64,000 nucleotides of DNA from Shewanella donghaensis (GCF_007567505.1 NZ_CP041783.1:4092001-4156000); one strand, 5' to 3'; shown: positions 51,769-61,718, counted from the first letter of the stretch. The notes: generated from the sequence alone by a model not told the origin. A program made the numbers and translations.

Positions 51769-54657
51769 ATGACAAAGCAGACCCTAACTCAATTAGAGCA
51801 ACACGAATTGTTTTTAAGCCGCCATATCGGCCCAAGCCAAACTCAACAGCAAGAAATGTTGAATTTTGTTGGCGCAGAATCGCTTGAAGACTTAACCGCA
51901 CAAACCGTGCCTGGTTCAATTCGTTTACCGCAAGAATTGACCATTGGTGATTCATGTGGCGAAGCAGAAGGCACCGCCTACATCCGTGGCATAGCAGACA
52001 AAAACAAAGTCTTTAAAAGCTATATCGGTATGGGCTACTACGGTACAGAAGTGCCGAATGTCATATTACGAAACGTGTTTGAAAATCCGGGTTGGTACAC
52101 AGCGTACACCCCGTACCAGCCAGAAATCGCCCAAGGCCGTTTAGAAGCAATTCTTAACTTCCAACAAGTGTCGATGGACTTAACTGGACTTGATCTCGCC
52201 TCAGCATCATTACTTGATGAAGCAACCGCCGCCGCTGAAGCAATGGCCATGGCCAAGCGTGTATCAAAAGCCAAAAAAGCCAACATCTTTTTCGTGGCAG
52301 ACGACGTATTCCCACAAACATTAGACGTAGTGCAAACTCGCGCAGAATGTTTTGGTTTTGAAGTTATCGTTGGCCCAGCAAACGAAGCTGCTAACTACGA
52401 GCTATTCGGCGCATTATTCCAATACACTAACCGCTTCGGTGAGATTAACGACAACACTGAGTTGTTTGCTAAACTTGCACAAAAGAAAGCCATCATCACG
52501 GTTGCTGCCGACATCATGTCACTGGTATTACTTAAATCACCAGGGTCTATGGGCGCAGATATCGTCTTTGGTAGTGCCCAGCGTTTTGGCGTACCAATGG
52601 GCTACGGCGGACCACATGCGGCCTTCTTCGTTGCCCGTGATGCACACAAACGTTCAATGCCAGGTCGTATTATTGGGGTATCAAAAGATACTCGCGGTAA
52701 TAAAGCCCTGCGTATGGCGATGCAAACCCGCGAGCAACATATCCGCCGCGAAAAAGCCAACTCAAACATTTGTACTGCGCAAATCTTATTAGCGAATATG
52801 GCGTCGTTCTACGCGGTATTCCACGGCGCTGTTGGCCTTAAAAATATCGCCAGCCGTATTAACCGTTTAACTGACATCTTAGCAGTCGGCCTAAAAGCCA
52901 AAGGCGTAGCGTTAGTTAACAACACTTGGTTTGACACTCTTTCATTATCAGGTCTTGATGTTGATGCGGTTAACGCACGTGCATTAACTGCTGAAATGAA
53001 CCTACGTATCGACAGCGACGGTATCGTCGGCATCAGCCTTGACGAAACCACCACCCGTGACGATATCGCTCAGTTATTTGATGTCATCTTAGGTGCTGAC
53101 CACGGTCTAGACGTAGCAATACTCGATGCTGAAATTCTGGCTGGAGCAGTGCAATCAATCCCTGCAGAGCTAATCCGTCACGACAAGATATTGTCTCACC
53201 CAACATTCAGTAGCTACCAAAGCGAAACTGAAATGATGCGTTACATCAAGCGTCTTGAGAATAAAGATTTAGCCTTAAATCACTCAATGATTTCGCTGGG
53301 TTCTTGCACCATGAAGTTAAACGCAGCCGTTGAAATGCTGCCAGTAAGCTGGCCTGAATTTGCCAACATGCACCCATTTTGCCCGCTAAACCAGGCAGAA
53401 GGTTACACCCAGTTAATTAACGAATTGTCAGACTACTTGGTTAACATTACTGGCTACGATAACGTCTGTATTCAGCCAAACTCGGGTGCACAGGGCGAGT
53501 ACGCTGGCCTGTTAGCGATTAAGAAATATCACGAATCACGCAGCGAAGGACACAGAGACATCTGTTTAATCCCGCAATCTGCTCACGGTACTAACCCCGC
53601 TTCTGCCCAGCTTGCTGGTATGAAAGTGGTCGTTACTGCCTGTGATAAAGACGGTAACGTTGACGTTGAAGACTTACGCGCAAAAGCGGCAGAGCTTGCA
53701 GACAACTTATCGTGCATCATGATCACTTACCCATCGACCCACGGTGTGTATGAAGAATCAATTAGCGAGATCTGTGAAATCGTTCACCAGTACGGCGGTC
53801 AAGTTTACCTTGATGGCGCCAACATGAACGCTCAAGTTGGCCTTACATCACCGGGCTTTATCGGCGCTGACGTATCGCACCTTAACTTGCACAAAACCTT
53901 CTCGATTCCACATGGCGGCGGCGGACCAGGTATGGGCCCAATCGGCATTAAAAAGCATTTAGCGCCGTTTGTAGCAGGTCACCAAATCGTAAAACCTGGC
54001 CGCGAAAGCGACCACAATGGCGCAGTATCAGCCGCGCCATACGGCAGTGCTAGCATCCTACCTATCAGCTGGATGTACATTAAGTTGTTAGGCACTAAAG
54101 GGGTTAAGCAATCAACCCAAATGGCATTGCTAAACGCTAACTACGTGATGAAGAAATTGTCAGGTCATTACCCAGTATTATTTACTGGCCGTAATGAGCG
54201 CGTAGCACACGAATGTATTATTGATTTGCGCCCACTTAAAGAAACATCAGGCGTCACTGAAATGGACATTGCTAAGCGTCTTAACGACTATGGTTTCCAT
54301 TCGCCAACCATGAGCTTCCCAGTAGCGGGCACCTTAATGATTGAGCCAACAGAATCAGAGTCAAAAGTTGAGCTAGACCGTTTCGTTGAAGCCATGATAG
54401 CCATTCGCAATGAAGTGGCTAAAGTCGAGTCTGGCCAGTGGCCACAAGACAACAACCCACTGCACAATGCTCCGCATACTATGGCAGACATTATGGACCC
54501 AGCGTTTGATTCACGTCCTTACAGCCGTGAAGAAGCCGTGTTCCCATCAGCAGCGGTTAAGGCGAATAAGTTCTGGCCAACGGTTAATCGTATTGATGAT
54601 GTTTATGGTGACAGAAACTTGATGTGTAGTTGTGTGCCAATCGGTGACTACGAATAA
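51769..54657 (+). CDS. gcvP: Glycine dehydrogenase (decarboxylating), P protein
   Basis: A 962-residue PLP enzyme that decarboxylates glycine and transfers the aminomethyl group to GcvH. The PLP lysine is in HLNLHKTFSIPHGGGGPGMG. N-terminal half motifs are FLSRHIGPSQ, SYIGMGYYGTEVPNVILRNV and YTAYTPYQPEIAQGRLE; the C-terminal half has SLGSCTMKLNAAVEMLPVSW. It is full length and covers both fused halves. 174 bp separate it from gcvH, including a terminator. A bidirectional terminator lies about 170 bp downstream. Confidence 0.97.
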   Translation: MTKQTLTQLEQHELFLSRHIGPSQTQQQEMLNFVGAESLEDLTAQTVPGSIRLPQELTIGDSCGEAEGTAYIRGIADKNKVFKSYIGMGYYGTEVPNVILRNVFENPGWYTAYTPYQPEIAQGRLEAILNFQQVSMDLTGLDLASASLLDEATAAAEAMAMAKRVSKAKKANIFFVADDVFPQTLDVVQTRAECFGFEVIVGPANEAANYELFGALFQYTNRFGEINDNTELFAKLAQKKAIITVAADIMSLVLLKSPGSMGADIVFGSAQRFGVPMGYGGPHAAFFVARDAHKRSMPGRIIGVSKDTRGNKALRMAMQTREQHIRREKANSNICTAQILLANMASFYAVFHGAVGLKNIASRINRLTDILAVGLKAKGVALVNNTWFDTLSLSGLDVDAVNARALTAEMNLRIDSDGIVGISLDETTTRDDIAQLFDVILGADHGLDVAILDAEILAGAVQSIPAELIRHDKILSHPTFSSYQSETEMMRYIKRLENKDLALNHSMISLGSCTMKLNAAVEMLPVSWPEFANMHPFCPLNQAEGYTQLINELSDYLVNITGYDNVCIQPNSGAQGEYAGLLAIKKYHESRSEGHRDICLIPQSAHGTNPASAQLAGMKVVVTACDKDGNVDVEDLRAKAAELADNLSCIMITYPSTHGVYEESISEICEIVHQYGGQVYLDGANMNAQVGLTSPGFIGADVSHLNLHKTFSIPHGGGGPGMGPIGIKKHLAPFVAGHQIVKPGRESDHNGAVSAAPYGSASILPISWMYIKLLGTKGVKQSTQMALLNANYVMKKLSGHYPVLFTGRNERVAHECIIDLRPLKETSGVTEMDIAKRLNDYGFHSPTMSFPVAGTLMIEPTESESKVELDRFVEAMIAIRNEVAKVESGQWPQDNNPLHNAPHTMADIMDPAFDSRPYSREEAVFPSAAVKANKFWPTVNRIDDVYGDRNLMCSCVPIGDYE

Positions 54658-54974
54658 AGATAATGGCTACTTGGCCTCGATAATACGGCTTCAGTTTAAG
54701 CTTTTCGCTGCTCATTGACACCAGTCAACTCCGCGGCGAAAACCTCAAACTTCCTTGTCTTATCATCGGCGGTAACGCCATTAGGAGTAGCTGGCTTTGT
54801 TGAAGTTTAGCTATTTATCAAAGTAAAAAAGCGACCGATGGGTCGCTTTTTTGTTGGCGAATTTAGTTTACTCTGGCCGATTCTACTGTCTGATGTTCAC
54901 TTTTTTACATTTTGTTGTATCGTTTTAATAGTTCTTGATCATATAGTCTAACTAGATAATTATAGAGATAAAAA
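54658..54974. other. Boundary region between gcvP and the AT-rich island
   Basis: Contains the terminator at 54825–54852 and no gene. Base composition falls sharply to AT-rich from about 54,890 onwards, which marks one edge of the accessory segment. Confidence 0.55.
54825..54852. terminator. Bidirectional terminator between gcvP and the AT-rich pair
   Basis: AAAAAAGCGACC pairs perfectly with GGTCGCTTTTTT around a 4-nt loop. Confidence 0.93.
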
Positions 54975-56123
54975 TTACATTTTTTCAAAAAGAACAGCAA
55001 CGATGACATAAGTTGAAACTAAGATAATAATAAAGTTTTTTAACTTTTTTATTTCACTTTTACAATCTTCAGCAGTATCTTCAACTGATTTTATTGCAGC
55101 ATTGATTTTTTCTAAAATTGTTTGTTGTGCAAAGGTGTTTTTTATATCAGTAGTTCTTTTTTTATAAATACTTAATTTTGTAAGTGTATTTTCAGTTACT
55201 CGTGTAATAAATTTGGTTTTGCTTTTAAGAGAGCTAAAGACAATTGTAAGCGCTAAGACGGTGCTGAATAATAAAGCTATACTTATGCCTTTATCAGCCC
55301 CTCTGAATGCTGAAGCAAGTATTACTGCTCCAGGAACAGCCAATGCTTGTACGTAAAATCCTTGAATTTGCTCTTCAACCTTACTTATAAAATCGCCTAC
55401 ATCATCTTCTAAGTCTTTAATGAAATCCTCAAATGAGAAACTTCTTAAATAGGTTTCGTAGTTTTTGTGAAATGTATTTAGAAGTGTTTCTCCTAGGCTT
55501 AGTATTTCAATAAGTGGAATGTTTTTATTTCTAATAACCTTTAATAATGAACTTTTTAGAGTTGCTTTTTTTTCGCCTTGATGTGCATCCTTTTGTAAGC
55601 AAGATTCAAGTAACAATTTTGGATTACTTATTGATTTTATTAATTTACATATCTCTTTCTCTGACACGTCATCAATATTTATATTTAAAACTGTAGAGTT
55701 TTGATTATCATTTTTTTCTATGAAAATATAAGTTCTACCTGAGCTTAAATCATTTATAGGGTACTGATGATCTGCAATCTCATCAAAAATCTGTATCCAT
55801 TTCTTATAATGTTGAGCAAACTCACCTAGTTCGATAATACCATCGCTATCTAAAATAACTTTATTATAAGAGTTATCAATTATGTCCAAATCAAGACATT
55901 CGATATGTTCTAATAATTTGTGATAATCTTTAAAAATAAAATTTATCTCTTCTATATCTACAGTGCCATTGTCGGCAATGAATTGAGAACTTGGATAAAT
56001 AGCTAATGGGAATAGAATGTCAAACTTTTCTTTAGGTAGGCCTACTGATGTAAAGTAATCACCGTCAAAAGAGAATACCCCCTTAGCGTAGTATTCTATT
56101 ATTTCTCTTTGTAAGTTATCCAT
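54975..56123 (-). CDS. Membrane protein of unknown function, second gene of an AT-rich pair
   Basis: A 382-residue protein with no recognised domain. Residues 1–255 are soluble, acidic and mostly helical. Two adjacent hydrophobic helices follow at about 262–310 (VQALAVPGAVILASAF, ISIALLFSTVLALTIVF), then a charged coiled-coil-like stretch, and a third helix at the extreme C-terminus (FIIILVSTYVIVAVLFEKM). It overlaps the upstream gene by 8 bp (ATGGATAA), so the two are translationally coupled. Codon use is far more AT-rich than neighbours, suggesting transfer. The pairing of a soluble partner with a membrane effector is common in phage-defence modules; that role is inferred. Confidence 0.8.
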   Translation of the reverse strand: MDNLQREIIEYYAKGVFSFDGDYFTSVGLPKEKFDILFPLAIYPSSQFIADNGTVDIEEINFIFKDYHKLLEHIECLDLDIIDNSYNKVILDSDGIIELGEFAQHYKKWIQIFDEIADHQYPINDLSSGRTYIFIEKNDNQNSTVLNINIDDVSEKEICKLIKSISNPKLLLESCLQKDAHQGEKKATLKSSLLKVIRNKNIPLIEILSLGETLLNTFHKNYETYLRSFSFEDFIKDLEDDVGDFISKVEEQIQGFYVQALAVPGAVILASAFRGADKGISIALLFSTVLALTIVFSSLKSKTKFITRVTENTLTKLSIYKKRTTDIKNTFAQQTILEKINAAIKSVEDTAEDCKSEIKKLKNFIIILVSTYVIVAVLFEKM

Positions 56124-57216
56124 TCTGGATTTTTATTAATTCAGCAATAATATCGGGGTTGTCTATTTTTGTCTTAACGGTAAGTTCATTATTCTGTGGG
56201 TTGAAAACAATATTTCCAACTTTACTTTTTTTACTAAACAGCGATTTTTTAAGTTTTAGGTTACCAACATCCGTATCCATAGTAATAAATTCTAAAGTTT
56301 CTCTTTCTTTTTTGCTGACACTAAATTCTTCATTGACTTTATAATCGTTGTTCTGTACAAAATCTTCGAATGAACCTTTTTTTATGTTTAAACTTTTGTC
56401 TATTCTTAACGTATTATAAATTACACCACTCAAATCTTGTAGTTTAGTCGATATCTTATTTCTTTCGTTACGTTCTATATGTGACTTGACATTTTTTTCA
56501 CATAACTCTCTTTGCTTTCTTTTTAATTTTTTCTTTAATAAGAAATCATTTAATGCAGTTAAAACATTAGAGACACTTTCTTTATTCTTTATTACATCTT
56601 CAGCATCAAAAAAGTCTATAAAGTAGTCAGTAGTACCGCCAACTCCATTAATAAAAGAAACGTCAATATCTTCCTTTTGGGATATGGAATTAGTAAATTC
56701 ATCTATATTAATTAGCGCTGCTTGCATCACATCATCAAAGTCTATGATCTCAGTACCTAGAGGTTCTCCATCATTTCCAAACATTAAAGCAGATTTATCT
56801 TTTAATAACATGACCAATAAATTTTCAATAAATATTGGAGTTGTGCTAGTGCTGTCCTCATGCTCTTTTTTGTATTTGAGGAATATGAGCACAAGCTTAC
56901 TTTGAGCTCTTGAGCTCTTGAGAACTAAACTATTGGTTTTCTGGACTGTTTCAACTAACTCTTTAAAATCTATATTTTTTTTAGGTTTTAAATGTATCTC
57001 TAATGAAGATGCAAGGGACTTTATCTTTGGTGGGTATCCAATTTTTCCATGATTTTTTGAACGCCTTCTTACTTTAAGATCAGCTTCTTTTGCAAACTCT
57101 TGGACATAATGATTACCCAAGTTCCAATCATATACTTTACTAAAATTCCACTTTTTGGTCTGGTTATCCTGCTGATAAGGGACGCTGATACCGCCAAGCA
57201 CTACGATTTTAGTCAT
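56116..57216 (-). CDS. Charged soluble protein of unknown function, first gene of an AT-rich pair
   Basis: A 366-residue protein rich in Lys, Glu and Asp with no membrane helix. It begins MTKIVVLGGISVPYQQDN. A Lys/Arg-rich region near residues 40–60 (KVRRRSKNHGKIGYPPKIKS) and another at about 228–255 (KKKLKRKQRELCEKNVKSH) could contact nucleic acid. The segment around 190–225 (GTTDYFIDFFDAEDVIKNKE) faintly recalls the nucleoid-associated NA37/YejK family, but this is a low-confidence impression. It is strongly AT-rich and overlaps the membrane-protein gene by 8 bp. An accessory, possibly anti-phage, function is inferred from layout only. Confidence 0.8.
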   Translation of the reverse strand: MTKIVVLGGISVPYQQDNQTKKWNFSKVYDWNLGNHYVQEFAKEADLKVRRRSKNHGKIGYPPKIKSLASSLEIHLKPKKNIDFKELVETVQKTNSLVLKSSRAQSKLVLIFLKYKKEHEDSTSTTPIFIENLLVMLLKDKSALMFGNDGEPLGTEIIDFDDVMQAALINIDEFTNSISQKEDIDVSFINGVGGTTDYFIDFFDAEDVIKNKESVSNVLTALNDFLLKKKLKRKQRELCEKNVKSHIERNERNKISTKLQDLSGVIYNTLRIDKSLNIKKGSFEDFVQNNDYKVNEEFSVSKKERETLEFITMDTDVGNLKLKKSLFSKKSKVGNIVFNPQNNELTVKTKIDNPDIIAELIKIQNG

Positions 57217-57706
57217 TTAAATTCCTTACAATAATAATCAGGCTTAGAGTAAACTTTTCATTTTGTGCTTGTGTGGTTCAAGTGAACTGAGTTTTACAAG
57301 CGGATGATTGGCTTCTTCTTCCCTGAAAGGCGTTCTCTTATTAGATTAAGAGCTTGGCCTGCGTGTGTTTTTATTGGTTATACATTACGCTATTGGGTCT
57401 ATTTATTGCAATGCTTTAGCGCACTGTTTTGTCCTAAATGTTGAAATAAAATCATTAAAAAGTAGTCTGTTACAGATTGTATCGTTAGTCTGCCTTTGCA
57501 CATGCAGCTTCTTTTTGTTTTTGGCCGACTGATTTGTGCGACCATCGGTTTGTAGATTGGTGTGTTAAGAGACTTCATAGAAGTGTGTAGATTAGAGTTC
57601 GTTTTCATCAATTAGCTTTCATTAGAATAACATGGCCACCCACTCCAACTGGCTAAATAGTCAACACTAAACTAGGCTTTATTTATTGCTTAATAATCGG
57701 TGATTG
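57217..57706. other. Intergenic region between the AT-rich pair and the transposase
   Basis: About 490 bp with no convincing gene. A 70-codon minus-strand frame at 57399–57611 was judged spurious: no ribosome-binding site and no family resemblance. The region probably includes the promoter of the two-gene unit and may be the junction of two insertions. Confidence 0.5.
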
Positions 57707-57709
57707 ATG

Positions 57710-58687
57710 ATGGCCAGACCAAGGCAAACACTCGTAAGTTTAGAGGACACACCCTACTATCACTGCTGTTCACGCGTGGTGCGTAAAGCTTTTCTGTGTG
57801 GTTTTGATGCAAGTACTGGCGATAACTATGAACACCGTCGAGAGTGGGTTGATAGCCGAATTATTGAATTGGCGACGATTTTTGCCATTGATATATGTGC
57901 TTATGCAGTGATGAGTAATCATTTGCATGTGGTGTTAAAAGTGGATGCGGATAGAGCTAAAAACTGGTCTGATGAATATGTGCTTACCCAATGGCATAAA
58001 GGCTTTAAAGGCACATTGCTAACGAATAAATATATTAGAGGTGAAGCGCTTAATGAGTTTGAGTTAAAGACGGTTAATGATTGTATTACTCAATACCGCC
58101 AACGCTTGACTGACATCAGCTGGTTTATGCGCTCCTTGTGTGAACCCATTGCTCGAATGGCTAATAAAGAAGATAACTGCACTGGTCGTTTTTGGGAAGG
58201 GCGCTTTAAATCCCAGGCATTATTAGATGAAGCTGCAGTGCTGGCATGCATGGCTTATGTGGACTTAAACCCTATTCGCGCCAAGATGGCTGCAACCCCA
58301 GAAACCTCTGATTACACCAGTATCCAACGCAGAATCAACTCAGCCATGAAAGGTGAGCAACCCGCGGAGTTACTGCCTTTTGTAGGTAATGAACGCTTGG
58401 ATATGCCTAATGGTTTGATGTTTAGCGTTAAAGATTACATTGTGCTAGTTGAAGATACTGGGCGGATTATTCGTAATGACAAACGCGGCGCCATAAGCGC
58501 GAGTAGTCAGGGCATTCTCAATAGGTTGAATATTCCTACTGAAAACTGGTTAAAAATCACTACTGAGTTTGGAGCCTTATTTAAAGGTGCAGTAGGGGCG
58601 TTACCTGCATTAACTGAATATTGTGAGCATTTACAGCGAAAACGGCGTCAAAGTGTGAGTAATTGCCAGCGCTGGTTGAGTGCGTAA
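57710..58687 (+). CDS. Y1 (IS200-like/REP-associated) transposase
   Basis: A 325-residue protein of the tyrosine-HUH type. The His-hydrophobic-His pair is in AVMSNHLHVVLKV (about residues 67–79), and the family segments FCTGRFWEGRFKS-like (CTGRFWEGRFKSQALLDEAA) and YVDLNPIRAKMA follow, the usual RayT/TnpA-REP region. Such proteins are domesticated or single-copy transposases that act on REP palindromes. No TnpB gene or clear IS ends were found. Two ATGs are possible (57707 and 57710); 57710 has GGTGA at better spacing. It marks the right edge of the accessory segment. Confidence 0.88.
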   Translation: MARPRQTLVSLEDTPYYHCCSRVVRKAFLCGFDASTGDNYEHRREWVDSRIIELATIFAIDICAYAVMSNHLHVVLKVDADRAKNWSDEYVLTQWHKGFKGTLLTNKYIRGEALNEFELKTVNDCITQYRQRLTDISWFMRSLCEPIARMANKEDNCTGRFWEGRFKSQALLDEAAVLACMAYVDLNPIRAKMAATPETSDYTSIQRRINSAMKGEQPAELLPFVGNERLDMPNGLMFSVKDYIVLVEDTGRIIRNDKRGAISASSQGILNRLNIPTENWLKITTEFGALFKGAVGALPALTEYCEHLQRKRRQSVSNCQRWLSA

Positions 58688-58772
58688 CATTGTTTGGAGT
58701 AAGCGGACTCAGACTCTGACCCTCTTAATCAGTTTGTAATCCCACTTCTTTTTGTTCAGGAGAGTTAAATAC

Positions 58773-58805
58773 AAAAAAGCCTGAAGGTTTGCTTCAGGCT
58801 TTTTG
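58773..58805. terminator. Bidirectional terminator between the transposase gene and aceA
   Basis: AAAAAAGCCTGAAG pairs with CTTCAGGCTTTTT around a 5-nt loop. Confidence 0.92.
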
Positions 58806-58869
58806 GAGTCAGTTATCGCGAGTTTAAAAGCTCGCTATCGTCTGTAAAACAAGTCTGTAAAACGAGTCG

Positions 58870-60450
58870 TTAAAACTGGTTCATTGTGTTGTCTTTACCT
58901 GACGCTTTAAGCGCTTGGTCACCAGAGAAGTACTCTTTATGTGCATCGCCCATATCAGAACCTGCCATGTTTTGGTGTTTAACACAGGCGATACCTTGAC
59001 GGATCTCCTTACGTTGAACATTAGCAACATAACCCAACATGCCTTGGTCACCGAAGTACTCTTTAGCCAAGTTATCAGTAGATAGCGCTGCAGTATGGTA
59101 TGTCGGTAGCGTAATAAGGTGATGGAAAATACCCGCTTCACGAGCTGAATCAGCTTGGAATGTACGAATTTTTTCATCAGCTTGTATCGCAAGCTCAGTT
59201 GAATCGTAATCAACACTCATTAATTGTGCGCGGTCGTAAGCTGAAACGTCTTGTCCTGCTTCTTGCATTGCATCAAATATTTGCTGACGGAAGTTAAGCG
59301 TCCAGTTAAACGATGGTGAGTTGTTATACACAAGCTTTGCGTTTGGTATAACTTTACGGATCTCGTTAACCATTGCGCCAATTTGAGATACATGAGGCTT
59401 TTCTGTCTCAATCCACAATAGGTCAGCGCCATTTTGCAGTGAAGTAATACAATCAAGTACACAACGTTCTTCACCAGTACCCGCTCTAAACTGGAACAAA
59501 CCATTTGGCAGGCGAGCAGGTTTAACGAGTTTGCCATCTTGCTGGAATACCACATCACCGTTGTTCAGTTTGGCTGCATCTACGGTTTCAACTTGAAGGA
59601 AAGCATTGTATTGCTCGCCTAAGTCACCAGGTTCATTTGTCACAGCAATTTTTTGCGTTAGACCAGCACCTAATGAGTCGGTACGGGCAACAATCACACC
59701 GTCATCAATGCCTAGTTCTAAAAAGGCGTAACGAACCGCGTTAATTTTTGCTAAAAACTCAACATGTGGCACGGTCACTTTACCGTCTTGGTGGCCACAC
59801 TGTTTTACATCAGACACTTGGTTTTCTAATTGAATACAACAAGCACCCGCTTCAATCATTTGTTTTGCCATCAAGTAAGTGGCTTCTTCGTTACCAAAAC
59901 CTGCATCAATATCGGCAATAATCGGTACAACATGGGTTTCGAAGTTTTCAATTTTGTCTTGAATCGCCGCTTTTTCTGACTCGTTAGCATTATCTAATTC
60001 GCGGAACAGGCCACCCAATTCACGTGCATCAGCTTGACGTAGAAAAGTGTATAGCTCTTTAATCAGCGCCGCGACAGAGGTCTTTTCATGCATAGATTGG
60101 TCAGGCAATGGACCAAACTCACTACGAAGTGCTGCAACCATCCAACCTGAAAGATATAGGTAACGACGTTTGGTGGTTAATAGATGCTTTTTAATAGAGA
60201 TCATTTTTTGTTGGGCAATAAAACCATGCCAGCAACCTAGAGACTGAGTGTACTGCGATGAGTCTTTATCGTAGTTATCCATGTCTTCACGCATAATCTT
60301 AGCAGTGTACTTTGCGATGTCTAACCCAGTTTGAAAACGATTCTGAAGACGCATACGAGCGACTGATTCTGGGTTGATGGCATTCCATGCACTACCTTCT
60401 GAATTAATCAAGGTAGCAGCTTCATCGATATTACTTCTGTAGTTAGTCAT
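58870..60450 (-). CDS. aceA: Isocitrate lyase
   Basis: A 526-residue glyoxylate-shunt enzyme that splits isocitrate into succinate and glyoxylate. It belongs to the longer isocitrate lyase group seen in Pseudomonas and Shewanella (E. coli AceA has 434 residues). Motifs include VPIIADIDAGFGNEEATYLMAK, the catalytic loop KQCGHQDGKVTVPH (KKCGH in E. coli, so one residue differs) and WIETEKPHVSQIG. It is divergent from a LysR gene across 110 bp, with malate synthase G downstream of that regulator. The two shunt enzymes and their probable regulator thus form one locus. Confidence 0.95.
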   Translation of the reverse strand: MTNYRSNIDEAATLINSEGSAWNAINPESVARMRLQNRFQTGLDIAKYTAKIMREDMDNYDKDSSQYTQSLGCWHGFIAQQKMISIKKHLLTTKRRYLYLSGWMVAALRSEFGPLPDQSMHEKTSVAALIKELYTFLRQADARELGGLFRELDNANESEKAAIQDKIENFETHVVPIIADIDAGFGNEEATYLMAKQMIEAGACCIQLENQVSDVKQCGHQDGKVTVPHVEFLAKINAVRYAFLELGIDDGVIVARTDSLGAGLTQKIAVTNEPGDLGEQYNAFLQVETVDAAKLNNGDVVFQQDGKLVKPARLPNGLFQFRAGTGEERCVLDCITSLQNGADLLWIETEKPHVSQIGAMVNEIRKVIPNAKLVYNNSPSFNWTLNFRQQIFDAMQEAGQDVSAYDRAQLMSVDYDSTELAIQADEKIRTFQADSAREAGIFHHLITLPTYHTAALSTDNLAKEYFGDQGMLGYVANVQRKEIRQGIACVKHQNMAGSDMGDAHKEYFSGDQALKASGKDNTMNQF

Positions 60451-60506
60451 GTGTATATTCCTTTAACAAATAGATAAGCGGCAAATGATTACGTTGTAAA
60501 TAATAG

Positions 60507-60530
60507 TTAGATTTGGTTAAATAAGTCTAA
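60507..60530. promoter_or_regulatory. LysR-type operator candidate between aceA and its divergent LysR gene
   Basis: TTAGA (60507–60511) and TCTAA (60526–60530) form an inverted repeat with a 14-bp spacer, in the 110-bp divergent promoter region. LysR proteins usually bind such interrupted dyads at this location. Confidence 0.55.
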
Positions 60531-60560
60531 TTTATACTTACTATTTTCGGTATTCATCTT

Positions 60561-61511
60561 ATGAATGTGTCTCGTATCGACTTGAACCTCCTTGTTTATT
60601 TAGATGTTTTGTTGCGTGAAAGAAATGTGACTAAAGCAGCGGACCAACTTGGGATTAGCCAACCAGCAATGAGTAACGGCCTAAAACGCTTAAGAACCTT
60701 GTTTGATGATCCCTTACTTATTCGCACCAGTCAGGGCATGACGCCGACAGAACGCGCGAATGAATTGCAACCCGTAATCAGTCAGTTGATTCTCGGGCTG
60801 GAAAAAGCCGTACAGCCACGCACCGAATTTGATGCACAAGAAAGTGAAAAAGTCTTTCGTGTCATGGCCAGTGATTATGCTGAATCGACCTTACTTCCTC
60901 CGCTAATTGCAAAACTTCGTACGCAAGCACCCAACATTATATTAGATATCATGACCCCAAGTGACGTCAGTTTCCCTGATGTAGAACAAGGTAGAGTCGA
61001 TATGGTAATCAATCGTTTCGACAGTATTCCGCAATCATTTCACCAGAAAGTTTTGTGGAATGATGACTTTAGTTGCTTGATTAGTAAGAACAATCCAGTT
61101 TTGGAACAGTTTTCATTAGACAGTTATTTGCAAGCCAAACATGTGTGGGTGAGTAAAACCGGAATGGGTGTTGGCGTCGGGATGGATCCTGCTGATGTTC
61201 AGCGCTTAGGTTGGGTGGATGAAGCATTAACTCGAATTGGCGTAAAACGGCAAATAACGGTATTTACTCGCCATTACCAAGCTGCGTGTTTGTTGGCTGA
61301 GCAACAGGATTTGATCGCAACAATACCAAGTAAGATGGCTCGTCAGCACGAGAATAATGACCGGGTGAGTATTGTTGCGCCGCCATTTGTTATTCCGCCC
61401 ATCGCATTGACTATGGCTTGGAGCCCTTTGCTTCAGCATAATCCAGCACATAAATGGATGCGTCAATTAATCACTCAAACGGCAGATGAAATCAATAGAG
61501 GGGATGTTTAA
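60561..61511 (+). CDS. LysR-family transcriptional regulator of the glyoxylate locus
   Basis: A 316-residue regulator. The N-terminal winged helix (NLLVYLDVLLRERNVTKAAD, LGISQPAMSNGLKRLRTLF) and the PBP-like effector domain (from about 90) match the LysR family; the start resembles the NodD/SyrM/LeuO-type subgroup (RIDLNLLVYLDVLL). It is divergent from aceA and 207 bp upstream of glcB on the same strand. Control of both genes in response to a glyoxylate-pathway metabolite is inferred. No effector can be read from the sequence. Confidence 0.92.
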   Translation: MNVSRIDLNLLVYLDVLLRERNVTKAADQLGISQPAMSNGLKRLRTLFDDPLLIRTSQGMTPTERANELQPVISQLILGLEKAVQPRTEFDAQESEKVFRVMASDYAESTLLPPLIAKLRTQAPNIILDIMTPSDVSFPDVEQGRVDMVINRFDSIPQSFHQKVLWNDDFSCLISKNNPVLEQFSLDSYLQAKHVWVSKTGMGVGVGMDPADVQRLGWVDEALTRIGVKRQITVFTRHYQAACLLAEQQDLIATIPSKMARQHENNDRVSIVAPPFVIPPIALTMAWSPLLQHNPAHKWMRQLITQTADEINRGDV

Positions 61512-61718
61512 CCTTGTTATTTTAATTACTGAAACGTTGTAAATTAACCAAAAACAGCAGTTTTGCCATAGATTTGGTGAATGTTGATGATAACAAGTAT
61601 AAATTGGATAGATGATGCTGCTTTGATATAAAGTAAAGTTTTGCTGCGAATTAACGATTAATAATAGATTTGAATGGTTTTTAAGTTCAGCGCACTGGAA
61701 TTAAGGGTAGGGATAAAA

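Noticed and set aside
57399..57611. 70-codon minus-strand frame between the AT-rich pair and the transposase
   Set aside because: No ribosome-binding site, no domain, and composition not like a protein; likely chance.
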